A stretch of 64,000 nucleotides of DNA from Episyrphus balteatus (taxonomy: Eukaryota; Arthropoda; Insecta; Diptera; Syrphidae). Numbering within the stretch: the stretch's first letter is position 1; each line of letters starts with the position of its first letter. The translations under genes were made by a program, and so were the position numbers. The stretch is taken from NCBI RefSeq assembly GCF_945859705.1, contig NC_079137.1, positions 29,507,322 to 29,571,321 on the forward strand. Reading direction: 5' to 3'. The notes below the pieces were generated by a model. The model was given only the letters and a program-made list of their open reading frames with translations. It made no database searches and was not told the origin of the DNA. Below are positions 32,331-45,100 of the stretch, piece after piece.

Positions 32331-32506
32331 ATTGTAACGCCATATGCATGGATAGGGGTTACTGCCTTCGTTTTTCAATGAGAGTTCGGTTCAGCAGCCA
32401 TCAAATGAAAGGCATGCACTCATCGAAAAACTTGGAGAAACTAGAGCCCTCTATAAAAGCTTCACGGAATTAACAGCACAAGCACTCCATATATTATATC
32501 CTCTAA

Positions 32507-33191
32507 ACTGGCTACACAGTGACTTTTCAATCGATTGAAAAATCACATGCGGTCGCTACACACTGTTGTGCCCAATCACGTTCCACTTTTACATTTTCTA
32601 GGAACAAACGTCAAAAGGAGGAAAAATTTAGCAATGGAACTGTAATGCCCTCAGAAAATTCAGTTAACTTCGTGAGCATCTTCCCCCTTCACTCCTCATC
32701 CCTCTTGCCTACAAACTCACTGCTTAGGCGATTCAAAAATCACCGTGTAGACAGGCACATAGGAATATATATACAATGGTAAACATCATCGAACATAGCT
32801 CCATATTTCCCATTATTATTTCTCTATCTGTCATTTTTTAACTGTTCTACAAAATGTTCCCCCAACACGACAAAAAAAATATGACATATCAGCAAAATAG
32901 GGATATTTTACAAAATTTTCTTTACACACTTCTCATCTCGAGGAAAATTGACAATGGCCGTCAACTTGTATAAATGGTGATTTGGGGATTTAGAATTTGT
33001 CCTTTTCAATTATTTTAATTAAAAAAAAAAAACTAATAAAACAAAAGTATTTCTATTGTGAATAAGTTTATCTACTTTGCCATTGCTTGCAATTGCAAAT
33101 AAAACTTAAATTAAAGGTTACAAATTGCCATTTAGATTTAAAACTTAATAAATTAGTCGAAAAACAATCATCAAGGAAAAAGCCGAAAAAA
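32507..33191. promoter_or_regulatory. Upstream region of ArfGAP gene
   Basis: No gene or named repeat was recognised. It should contain the promoter and 5' UTR of the ArfGAP gene. The frame of exon 1 stays open upstream to 33087 with another ATG-like position, but the conserved protein begins at 33192. Confidence 0.35.
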
Positions 33192-36100
33192 ATGAGTTCC
33201 AACAACAGCAGCACCAGCAGAAAGGAAACTGAAAGAACCAAGCTGATTCAGGAGAAGTGTCAAACGCTTCTGACTCAGATGCTTCGGGATGAGGACAACA
33301 AATATTGTGTCGATTGTGATGCAAAAGGTATATATCACTTCCTTTTTTTTTTTAATAAGATTAAGTTCGAGAGATTCCAGTGCAAAATGTTGGTGTTGTT
33401 GTTTGCTTTTGGATGAGAGGGGCGTATCAACTAATCGGACATATTGAATCGATTCCCTTGTTGGTAGTCGAAGCGAAGAGCTGCAAAAAAGATTGCTTTG
33501 ACCTTTTTATTCTGATTCTCAATTTAGTAAGATTCAATAATTGAGTTTATTTAGTTGTAATAAGTATTAGAAAATCGTTAGATAGTTTGCATATATCCAG
33601 AATTTTCAGTTATCAGTATTATATGATAGCTAAACAAGCAAACTTGAGTCAGATTGTTAGTCAGATATATTTTTCATTTCATGTTATTACTTCAGAGAGT
33701 GTTTAATTTATTTATGGATGAGAACTTAGTTCTAAATAAGACTTTTCGGGTCACTTACACGCCGATAATGTTTAAAATCAATATTCGACTTGTTTTGTTT
33801 AGTAGTAACAAATAAAAATTCAAAAATTTAAAAAAAAAATGTATAGAATGTATATGCATATACATACTAATTAACTTAAAAAAACCCAACTCATGTCTTA
33901 TATTTGTTTGTTGTTTTAAAACAAAAAATGGGATTTTTGCTTAACATTTAATAATATATTCAAACCTGCAATTTAAATTCTTTGGCCGTGTTTCGGTGGT
34001 ACTTATTGGATGTAAATTCAAAATATAAATATTTCAGTTGAGTAGGCTTTGCTTTCAATTCAAATTTGTAACGATATCGGGTAATTCCCCGAAAAAGATT
34101 TTTCTAAGAAATATACCATTGTGTTTCATTCTCATTCAATCTCATTCATTCTTATATTCATTCGCTGTGTAAAATTCAAAGAAGCAACATTAAAATATCA
34201 ATGTCCTGAATGAAGTTTGTGTTTTAATTCATTATTCTAATAGGTTATGGGTCCAAGTGCGTTTTATTGATAAAAGTTAACAAATTAAAATTTATTAAAT
34301 CTTTTTGTGTTATAAACAATTGAATAATTTAAAACGTGTAAAAATGCAAAATCAAAAAATGAAAAGGAATATTACCCCATTCAACGGGGAAAACTATAGC
34401 ATCTGGAAATTTCGATTAAGGGCTCTTGTTGCCGAGGAAAACTGTTTGCCAGCTTTGGAGGAGACTCCAGGGTTGAACAAGGACACAGGAGAATGGCGAA
34501 GGATGGAACGAATAGCGAAAGGCTGCATTATAGAGCACTTGAGCGACACGATGATTGGAATGATTACCGAGGAAAAGACAGCTCTCGATATTCTAAGGAA
34601 ACTTGATGAGATCTATGAAAGGAAGAGTCTAGCTACGCAGTTATCTGTGCAAAAACGACTTTTAACTTTCAAGTTCAAAGGCGACATCTCTCTTATGGAA
34701 CATTTCATAAAATTTGATGAAATGTTAACAGAACTTCAGGCGGCAGGAGCTCAGGTCAACGAAATGAATAAGGTGGCACAATTACTACTGACGTTGCCAA
34801 CTTCTTACGACGGTATAGTCACAGCTATTCAAACTCTAGCTGAAAAGGATTTGACATTGGCGTTTGTGAAGACAAGATTGCTAGATTATGATACAAAAAT
34901 CAAGCAAGAAAACCGCGATACATCATCTAAAGTGCTCCAAATTGAGCACCATGCAAATAATAGACCATCAAATAAATTAAATTATGATCGAAAAGTTTTT
35001 AAGAACTATAAAAGAAATAAATTTAACAATAAAACAAATCGTATGAAATGTGACCACTGTGGACGTACAAATCACATTAAAGCTAATTGCTACTTTTATA
35101 AAAAGTTTATTGGCTCTAATAATAAAAACACATTCTACAATAAAGGACATAAAGATGGTTTGGTTCAAACTGTGAATACAAACAAGAAATTTACATTTAT
35201 GGTTGGTCGAAAACAACATTTCAACGAAACTTCCATCGGTTGCAATGAAATCAAGTTTATACTGGATTCGGGAGCAACTGACCACTTTGCAAACAAACGT
35301 GAATACTTTTCTACATTCAAACAACTGGATCAGCCTCTGGAGATTGGTGTAGCTAAGGAAAATATTACACTCGAAGTAAATGCGAAAGGAACAATCAATG
35401 TGATGACTAAAGAAGGCGTTCGTGGAGTGATAGATAATGTTTTATATGCACCGGACATTCCATACAATATTCTGTCCGTGGGCCGGATCCAAGAAGGAGG
35501 GATGTCTGTTCATTTTGAAGACGATGGAGATGTGGTAATTAAAAGGAACAATGAGGTATTGGTAAAGGGTGAGTCCGTTAACAAATTAATAATAATTAAA
35601 TTTAATTATATAAAACTGATAAACTCAGAAATAAACACATGTAACAAAACCACAAATGATGGTTATAGGCTTTGGCATCAAAGGCTAGGCCACATAAGTA
35701 AAAATAAATTTTTAGAATTAAAAGCAGGAAACATGGCTGAAGATAGTAAAGTCATACAAAATCTAACTCCTACTGATTTACTCTGCGAATCTTGCATATA
35801 TGGCAAGCAAGCGTGCTTACCTTTTTCTAAAAAGAAAGACAAGTCTCATGTTAAACGTCCTTTGTTCATTATTCATTCCGATATTTGCGGACCAATTAGC
35901 CCTCAAACAGTTAATAACAAAAATTATTTTGTTACGTTTATTGATGAATTTACCCATTATGTTGTCGTGTATTTACTTACACATAAATCAGAACTCTTTG
36001 ATACATTTAAAGATTTTGTAGCTAAAAGTGAGGTTCATTTTAATCTTAAAATAGAATATTTTTACTGTGATAATGGAGGTGAATATATTTCAAATGATAT

Positions 36101-39100
36101 GAAAACATTTTTCAAAGAGAAAGGCATATCATATCATTTAACCGTACCATATACTCCACAACAGAACTCGGTCGCAGAGAGAATGAATAGGACTTTAACT
36201 GAAAAAGCTCGCTCTATGATTAATAGTGCAAATTTGCAAAAATGTTTTTGGGGAGAAGCAATTTTAACTGCTACTTATTTATTAAATATTTCCCCAACAA
36301 AAGCATTGACAACAAATAAAACACCTTTTGAAATGTGGCATAATAAAAAACCAAAATTACAGAACTTGAGAGTTTTTGGATGTACTGTTTTCATTCATAA
36401 TAAAAACAGAAAAAGTAAATTTGATGAAAAATCATTTAAAGGCATATTTGTTGGCTATGAACCAAATGGTTACAAAATTTTTAATCCAAAAACAAATAAA
36501 TTTGCTATAGCTCGTGATGTCATTTTTGACGAATTTAGTTTTAATACATCAAGGCCAAATTTGAGTTTTGATGAAGGAGTTGATTCAGAAAACTTCAATG
36601 AATTAAAAATGCCTAAATTTACTAACACTGATGACAGTAAACCTGTTGATAGCAAAAAAGCAGGTAAATCCGGTAAAACAGAAAAATCTGTAAATGAAAC
36701 GGATGATGGACATGTTCCAATAGAACACTTAAAAACTGCAGAGGGAAACTGCAGGAAAAGTGAAAGAATTAAAAATCTTCCAAAAGTCTCATATAATGAG
36801 GACGAAGGAGATATTGAAAATTATTTATTACATGTAGAATCTATAGTAAATTCTGCTCCAAAAGACTTCCAAGATATCAATGAAAGGGAAGATCAAAGTA
36901 AATGGTTAGAAGCCATAAAGGAGGAATTGAATTCTCTGGAAGTAAATAAAACTTGGTCGATTGTAAAAAGACCAGTCGACAAAAATATTATTGACTGTAA
37001 ATGGGTTTTTAACATTAAAAACGACGTAAGTGGAAATCCATGTAGGTACAAAGCTAGATTAGTTGCCAAGGGGTTTAGCCAAAAATATTTACAAGATTAT
37101 AGTGAAACCTTCGCGCCAGTAGTTCGAATTACAACATTTCGAATGATATTAGCCTTCGCAAATCAATTCAATTTATTGATCCATCAAATGGATGTCAAAA
37201 CTGCATTTTTGAATGGCTGTTTGAAAGAAGAAATATACATGCGTATTCCAGAAGGTGTACCAAACAAAAACACTAATTTAGTTTGTAGATTACATAAGTC
37301 TATATACGGCTTAAAACAATCGGCTAGATGCTGGTTCGAAAGGTTCGATGCTGTACTTAAAGGTCATGGTTTCAAGAATTCTCCAAATGATCATTGTCTC
37401 TATCTTTTAGATAGAGGAAATCCAAATAAAAATATATACGTTGTGCTTTATGTAGATGACTTTTTAGTTGTAACAAGCGATATAGATACAATGTCAAACT
37501 TCAAACTATATTTAAAACAACAATTCGATATGATCGATATGAATGAGGTAAAGTTGTTTCTAGGCATACATGTCGAAAGGAAAGACAATGAAATTTCATT
37601 GAATCAAATCAATTATTTGAAAAGCGTATTGAATAAATTTAATATGTCGGATTGTAATCCAATAAGTACACCACTTCCTATAAAATTAGATTCAGAAGCT
37701 TTAAATTCAAATGAGGAGTTCGCAGCTCCATGTCGAAACCTTATCGGTTGTTTAATGTACGCAATGCAGTGTACTCGTCCTGATCTGTGTACAGCGATCA
37801 ATTTTCTAAGTAGATATCAAAATAAAAATAACAAAGAACTATGGCAGAATTTGAAAAGAGTTTTAAGATATGTTAAAGGTACGATTAATTTTAAATTAAC
37901 GTATAGAAAATTAGCCTACAAAGAATTATTGGTCGGATATGTCGACGCTGATTGGGGTGGAAGCGAAATTGACAGAAGAAGTACCACAGGTTACCTATTT
38001 AAATTATTTGGTAACAATTTAATTTGCTGGAATACCAAACGGCAAACTTCAGTAGCAGCTTCATCAACTGAGGCTGAATATATGGCACTTTTTGAGAGTG
38101 TCAGAGAAGCACTCTGGATCAAATCTTTATTAAAAAGTATTGATTTTAAAATAAATGAATCAATAACAATTTTTGAAGATAATCAAAGTTGTATTTCGCT
38201 TGCTAATAACCCTGTATCCCATAAACGCTCCAAACATATTGACATAAAGTACCACTTCACGAGAGAACAAATAGAAAACAATAATATAAATGTAAAATAT
38301 ATTTCAACAGATAACCAGCTTGCAGATATATTCACCAAACAACTACCAGCTCCTAAGTTTCGGGAAATCATCTTTAATCTTGGCTTAGAAGAATAAAAAT
38401 CAACTCTGAAGTTTCATTATTTTATTATTTATTCATCACATATTTAAAACATTCATTTCCATAAACAAAAAGCAAATTTAATTTTATTTATTTATTAATG
38501 AAATCAATTTTTAGTTTGTATTCAACAATAACATTTGTATTGTAAATTTTATCATAACATAATATTTTGAATTAATACTAATTTTGTTTAAGTTGTATAA
38601 AGCTAAAATGTTTATATTTTGAGGGCGGCTATTGGATGTAAATTCAAAATATAAATATTTCAGTTGAGTAGGCTTTGCTTTCAATTCAAATTTGTAACGA
38701 TATCGGGTAATTCCCCGAAAAAGATTTTTCTAAGAAATATACCATTGTGTTTCATTCTCATTCAATCTCATTCATTCTTATATTCATTCGCTGTGTAAAA
38801 TTCAAAGAAGCAACATTAAAATATCAATGTCCTGAATGAAGTTTGTGTTTTAATTCATTATTCTAATAGTACTCAGTATTTTACTGAGTAATCATTTTCT
38901 GCTGTTAACAACAATAAACGATTACTTTATTTTATTATTAACAATCCTTTATTGTTAAAGGGTTACAAATGTATAATTTTATAAAAAAAATTCTCTGTAA
39001 ACCAACAAACAAAAAACTTTTATTTATCCTTAGTAATCATTTGTTGTTGTTTCCCGTGCTATTCAATAATCTTGGTACGTAAATTCCATTTGAGATACGT

Positions 39101-42100
39101 TAACTTCTATTAACCATTTGCTTGATCAATGAATAACTATCTTATCAAAGAAATCCACCTTACAGAGAATATCTCTGGAGGCAACCTACTCTAGCCATAA
39201 ATATTGGTGCAATTTTAAATGCAATTATTTTAAGTCAACTACTGGTTTTATTTAGGGGCACTTACAGAGAGATGGTATTTTTAACATTTAGGCTTCCTCG
39301 GCTATTCGTACTTCTAATTTCTCTCATATTCTCTGGTATATTATCCAGAATTTTGAGCGTATGTGGGTGCTAGATCCACAACAGCGGTGTAGAGCCATCC
39401 TTTCAAATATAGTCATAACTATGCACAAAACTGCCTTGATTTTAAAAAAAAGTTCCTTCTAGAGAAAAACATACAATTTCACTGAGAAAAGGATGAAGTT
39501 TGTGTCAGTCACAAATAAGTAACCAATAAACCTAATAGCTCCATAACCATACAAACATGAACGGGCAGTCGCGTTAATGTAAAATCATAATTTAGCAACG
39601 TTGCTCAAATTTTAAAACTCTACCGTACTTAAGATCTGTTTAGAGATTCCTCAAAGTCTTACAACTTTCAAGATTCCTTTATGATTGTGGCTGATTATTA
39701 TTTTTTGCTGGTTAGCAGCGACTATCAGCTATGAAATTAAACATTTTCAACTTAAGGTAGTCAGATAAAATCAACTACTCAGCAAGCTAGGTGTGATCTG
39801 CACTGAACATGCCCAATTTAATTTCTTTATGATTGGCCAGTACATCTCAAGACTTGCGCAAAGGCAAATGGCAGTGGTTTTGAATAAAGCTAAAAAACTG
39901 AGAAATAATGAAATGTACAAATTAATTTTTTGAAAATATCAGTTTCATTTGGTATAAGATTTTGCTTGGAATATCCTTTTTCCACTTAGCTAAAACGCGG
40001 TTTTCGCACAAAAAAAATCCAAAACCTACACAAAAACTCAGGTTTTACCATACATTTTTGCTCAGCAGATTTTTCGTAAAACACAAATTTGTATATAAAC
40101 ACAAGTTTTATAGAACTCTATTTATGAATCAATGTTATAAAAATCACTGTTGAAAGAATGCTAACCCAACGTATCCCTTGGATTGAACAATATGAGCAAT
40201 GGGAGTCACAGAATTATTTTACAGAGCTGACAAGTAAAGAAATAATATACCAAGGTACACCTTTTTATAAAAAAAAAACTTATGACAACGAAGCTTTATG
40301 AAAATGTATTAAATCCAATCCTATCGCCAAGTTTTCACATGTATTTCTTAATTCTTAAGAATTTTCTTGTCTTATATTAATATCTTAATTTCGTGTAATT
40401 AGTTTGCAGAAATCAAGGAGATCTACAACGGCAACGGTTAAAGTGAAAAAAGATTGTTACTCTCGGAGGCTATGCTAATTCCTCGAAAGGGTCTAAGTAC
40501 CTTCTTCTAAAATAGTCAACGTGAGATAGGGATACGATAGTCTATAGGACGAAGGTGTAATTTAAAGTTTAACTATTTTTATTTCAACCTCAGCACTCCC
40601 TTACACTCCCTTCTCAATATTATTTGTGTCCTTGTTTCTATTTTGTAATAAACTAGGTAAAACAAAGTGTTCCTCTATTCCACTCATATCTAGCCAAGAC
40701 TTAATATCAAACTCTGTGTTAGTTGTCTTGCAGTGAAACAAAAATTAGCTATGTAACAGGTGCCATAAAAAACGACTACAAATGTTTATGGCCAGTACAG
40801 AGACGTTTGAAATTTTGTTGCAAACGGATGAAAAGGATGTGGTTTTATTGCTTAAATCCGTTATGAACTTATAAATGCTCGCAAATAAAAAAAAAAAAAC
40901 TTAAAGGACCAACTGGATGGGTATTAGGGTTTGTCACTTTTTTATTGCGGAAAAAAAGTACTCTAATTTTGCAATGTAATAGTTTTCAAAAGTTGTATAA
41001 GGTTTAATAATATGTAAAAAAAATTATTATATCGTTCGTCTTTGGCTCGCTCAAATCGGTTGAAGTTGTTAAGAAAAAAAAAAAACCTGTTATATGAAAA
41101 AACGATTTTTTTCCTTCGCTGCTTCATTGCTAAGTGTTCAATTTCAACAAATATAACAAGCTTAAAAGTTTTTTCTTGGAATTATCTTTCATGAGAAAAC
41201 CTAAAAATACTTAATATGTTTTTTTTTTTTTTTGTATCCAAATGGCGCAGTTAAAAAAAAAAACATATACCTATTTCAAAAACCTCTAAAAGTCTAACTT
41301 TCTTCGATTTCTTCCTATATTTTGAGCGAGCCAAAGATATTAATTAAAATGAAAATTGTAAACGCAGGATTTAATTTTGATAAGCAATGCAACTTTTAAA
41401 AACTATTACATTTAAAAATTCCATAGTTGAGCATTTTGACACACCCTAATGGGTATTTGGTGTGAATGTATAAGATATGCAGTTCTTGGAAACCCTAGTG
41501 TGGTAATTCCAAAATAAAGTGTATTTACAATGCAGTTTTTTAAGTAAGGTGGATACCTGGAAAAAATATTTGCGAAAGGATAGATCTTGTTTGTCGTATA
41601 AAATGGTCTGATTTTTGAAAGTTTTTATGGATAAATCGTCGGCGTAAAGCAAAACTGTTCTAAGTCCGTAAGAAATCCTATGTACAAAGAACAATTTTGC
41701 TTTAAGCCGACGAAATCTAACCAAGATATGCACTTAAAGTGTGAGTTTTCAAGTGCAGTTTTTGGTTAGAAACTGTATTTTTGATGAACTTTATTTTGGA
41801 GTTACACCAACAAGTCTGCTAGAATTTCATATCTTATATGTATGAACATTAGAGTGACCGCAAGAAATTGATTTTTGAATTTTTGGTCGGGAGAACCTCA
41901 TAAAATGTTCCGCCTTTCCAGATTTTTAGATAGCCAAAATTTCAGCTCGATTGGATAAGTCTAAATGGTGGCCACACTCGCTCAAAGTATCAAACATACC
42001 TGTTTTTTCACTGTTTTTCGAAGAAAATTAGCTCTAGCTCCCAAACAGATGGGGTTATTTTAACTTTTTATATATTAAATTAAAGGTAGTCTTTTTACAC

Positions 42101-45100
42101 ATAATTCAGATGTTTAATTTGTATAGTCTTACCTACTAAAAAAAAACTATATTGTGTTCAACTTAAATTTTCAGTACTTACCTCAAAAAGAGCTGAAGTG
42201 CAAACTCGATTTAAAACGAAACTATTTTATTAAACTGTTTTCGAACCCAAACTATGAAAATAAATATTAAAAAATGTGTTTTTCAGTATTATGGTGTCAA
42301 AAACATCACAACTAAGAAATATGAATAGCAAAAAATTGTGTTCCAAAATAATAAATAGCAAAACTAATGTGTTATTCTTATGTTACATGTAAGTTACATA
42401 CACTGCCTATGACCACCAAAAAAAAGTCGGACAACAGAAAAAATAATTTTTTATAGAACAATAATGTATGCTACTTCTTCTAAGCCAAAACACTTTCTGG
42501 ATTAAATTTTTTATCTATTTTTTTCAAAATTATGACCATATAAAAAAAAATTTTTTTGCAAAAAAAAAAAAAAAAAAAAAAAAATGTGGATTTCAGTCCC
42601 TTTTTCGATAAAAAAAATTTAAAGTATGATATTTGACTAACTTTTTGTACTTATCCAGTAACTAGGCATTATTATTTTTCAATTAAGCCATCGAAACCTA
42701 AAAAAATTATTTAATGGAATATTTTTTACGAATTTTTAAAGATATGTTACATGAGAGTAACGTTGGTACCGAAAGGGTTAAAGTGGTTTTGGAAGCATCA
42801 GGATACTATTTTCGGCACTCACTGTTTTATTAAATTTAATTAAAAAATTATGTTGACAAAACTTGACGATTTGAGGGTAATTTACACTCTGTTATTTTAT
42901 GAGACGGGTGGCTTACATACATATATGTACCTTACATCAATCTATAACATAGAAAGTTTGTTAATCGAGTTTGCATTTCAGCTCTTTTTGAGCTCAGTAG
43001 TGGAAATTTAAATTGAACACAATATTATTTTTTTTTCAGTAAAACTAAACAAATTTAGCATCTGAATTATGTGTAAAAACACTACCTTTAATTTAATATA
43101 TAAAAAGTGAAAATAACCCCATCTGTTTGGGAGCTAGAGCTAATTTTCTTCGGAAAACATTGAAAAGACAGACCTATCCAATCGGGCTGAAATGTTGGCA
43201 AAGGCGGAACATTTTATGGGGTTCCCCCGAAAAAAATTCGACAAAAATTTTTTTCTATGTGAGTTGCGGTCACTCTAATGTACATTCATGTTCATGTACA
43301 TTATGTTATCACCCACATTCACATATAATTCCATAATTCACGATTTTATAACAATGAACAAATTTTAATCACCATAGATAAACTTACATATACAATCGAA
43401 AAAAATTGAGAATTATCACGGAGTGTATCTTTTGGATTCGTAATTCAATTAGACAAAAATGATGTTATGAACTTGAAAGTATTTTGCTTAATTATTCTTG
43501 AAAAAAAAAATAATACTAAGAAGCCATATTTATGTATACATATGTACATTGCATATTTATAAATCGGGTATCTTTTTGCTTTTAGTTTAAATTTAAGTAA
43601 ATTATATTGAGTGAGTCATACACTTTATTACTTTCCTTTATTTTATGTTTCAAAAAACCTTATTCAACGAGAGCTCGCAGCTAATTTTGGGATGTTTGTT
43701 ATAAGTAACAGTTTAATTGGCATATGCAACCTGATATCAAAATAAAATTCTGTCAGACAAATGTATTAGAAAAATCGAAATATCGAAAAGCAAAGCACAA
43801 TTCGATATCAAGGTGTACTAACATCATCACTTTCAAAATTTGTTGTGTTGTCGGTTTCGAGACTATAAACATTAACTATTAACAGTAAATCATTTGCTTT
43901 TTTCTTATTTAAAGGTCCACGTTGGGCATCATGGAACCTAGGAGTATTTTTATGTATTCGATGTGCTGGAATTCATCGCAATCTTGGAGTGCATATATCA
44001 CGTGTTAAGTCTGTTAATCTCGATACTTGGACACCCGAACAAGTGATATCTCTACAACAGATGGGCAATTCGCGTGCTCGTGCCGTCTACGAGGCCCAAT
44101 TGCCAGACGGATTTCGTCGTCCCCAAACGGACAACGCTCTTGAGAGCTTCATTCGCGCCAAATACGAGCACAAGAAGTACTTAGCCCGCGAATGGGTACC
44201 CCCATCACCACCCAAAGTAGATTGGGCAAAAGAAATTGACGAGGAACTGGAGCGACAGAAACGCAAGAAGAAAGCAGCACAAGCTGGATCTGCACTAGGC
44301 ATCGGAATCGTTGGAGGTGGAAGCGATAAGAAGACGACAATTTCGTCTGTGCAAAAAACACCTCTTCCTGCTCCCTTGCCAAAACCAAAGCCATCAAACA
44401 GCCCCAAATCGAACCGAATAAGCGAATCTTCTACCACCTCGAATCACAATAGCTCGTTGGTTGGGGCGGGGAGCTCTGATCTCTTGGGACTAGCATCGCC
44501 CACTAAACCAATTGCCGGACTTGTTAACTTAAGTAACGATTCACATAATGATGCTTTTAGCGGTTTCCTTAGTGCTGCCCCAGTGGCCGGTCCTAATACA
44601 CATAATTCATCAATGGGTGGAAACATAGATTCTGGTGCTGGAATGGGAACAAATTCGTTGGCTAAAGAAGAGGAGGATTTCTTTAGTCAAACAACTTCGC
44701 TCGGTATTGGTGGGGAAAAAGACAAAGCTGGTAAAATGACCAAGGACAGTATATTAGCTCTATATGGGGCTGCACCCTCGACAAATCCACAATCAAATTT
44801 AGGCGGTGGCCAGTTCAATAGTAATCCATTGGGCAGTGCGTTCAATGGCAATTTAGCGCAGAACAAGCCATTTCCAGCGTTACTCGTCAATCCGAACGCA
44901 AATACAGGTGGCATGGGAATGCCTCCAGGTCTAATGGGTCCATCACAAGCGCAGTTTATGACACCACCGAATTCCGCAAGTATGTATAATGCGCCCGTGA
45001 TGACTGCTCCAGCAGCATTCACCTCGCCAGCAGCCGGAGGTATGACTTATCATCCACAGATGATGGGTGTACAAACAACTGGTTTTGCTCAGTTTCCCCC

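Larger units (their letters stand above)
31536..32506. mobile_element. Composite region between perfect 29-bp inverted repeats
   Basis: Arms 31536-31564 and 32478-32506 are exact reverse complements (core GGATATAATATATGGAGTGC). Between them lie the second copy of the duplicated segment and a nested pair of MITEs. It is either an older transposon filled by later insertions or an inverted duplication. No target duplication could be assigned. Confidence 0.6.
34004..38868 (+). mobile_element. Complete Ty1/copia LTR retrotransposon
   Basis: A 4,865-bp element with two 239-bp LTRs that are identical by my reading, 5-bp target duplication GTACT (33999-34003 and 38869-38873), a primer-binding site directly after the 5' LTR, a single intact polyprotein ORF and a polypurine tract GAGGGCGG before the 3' LTR. 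The LTR ends are TATT...AATA, not the usual TG...CA. Identical LTRs and an open frame mean a very recent insertion. It lies in sense orientation inside the first intron of the ArfGAP gene. Confidence 0.96.
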
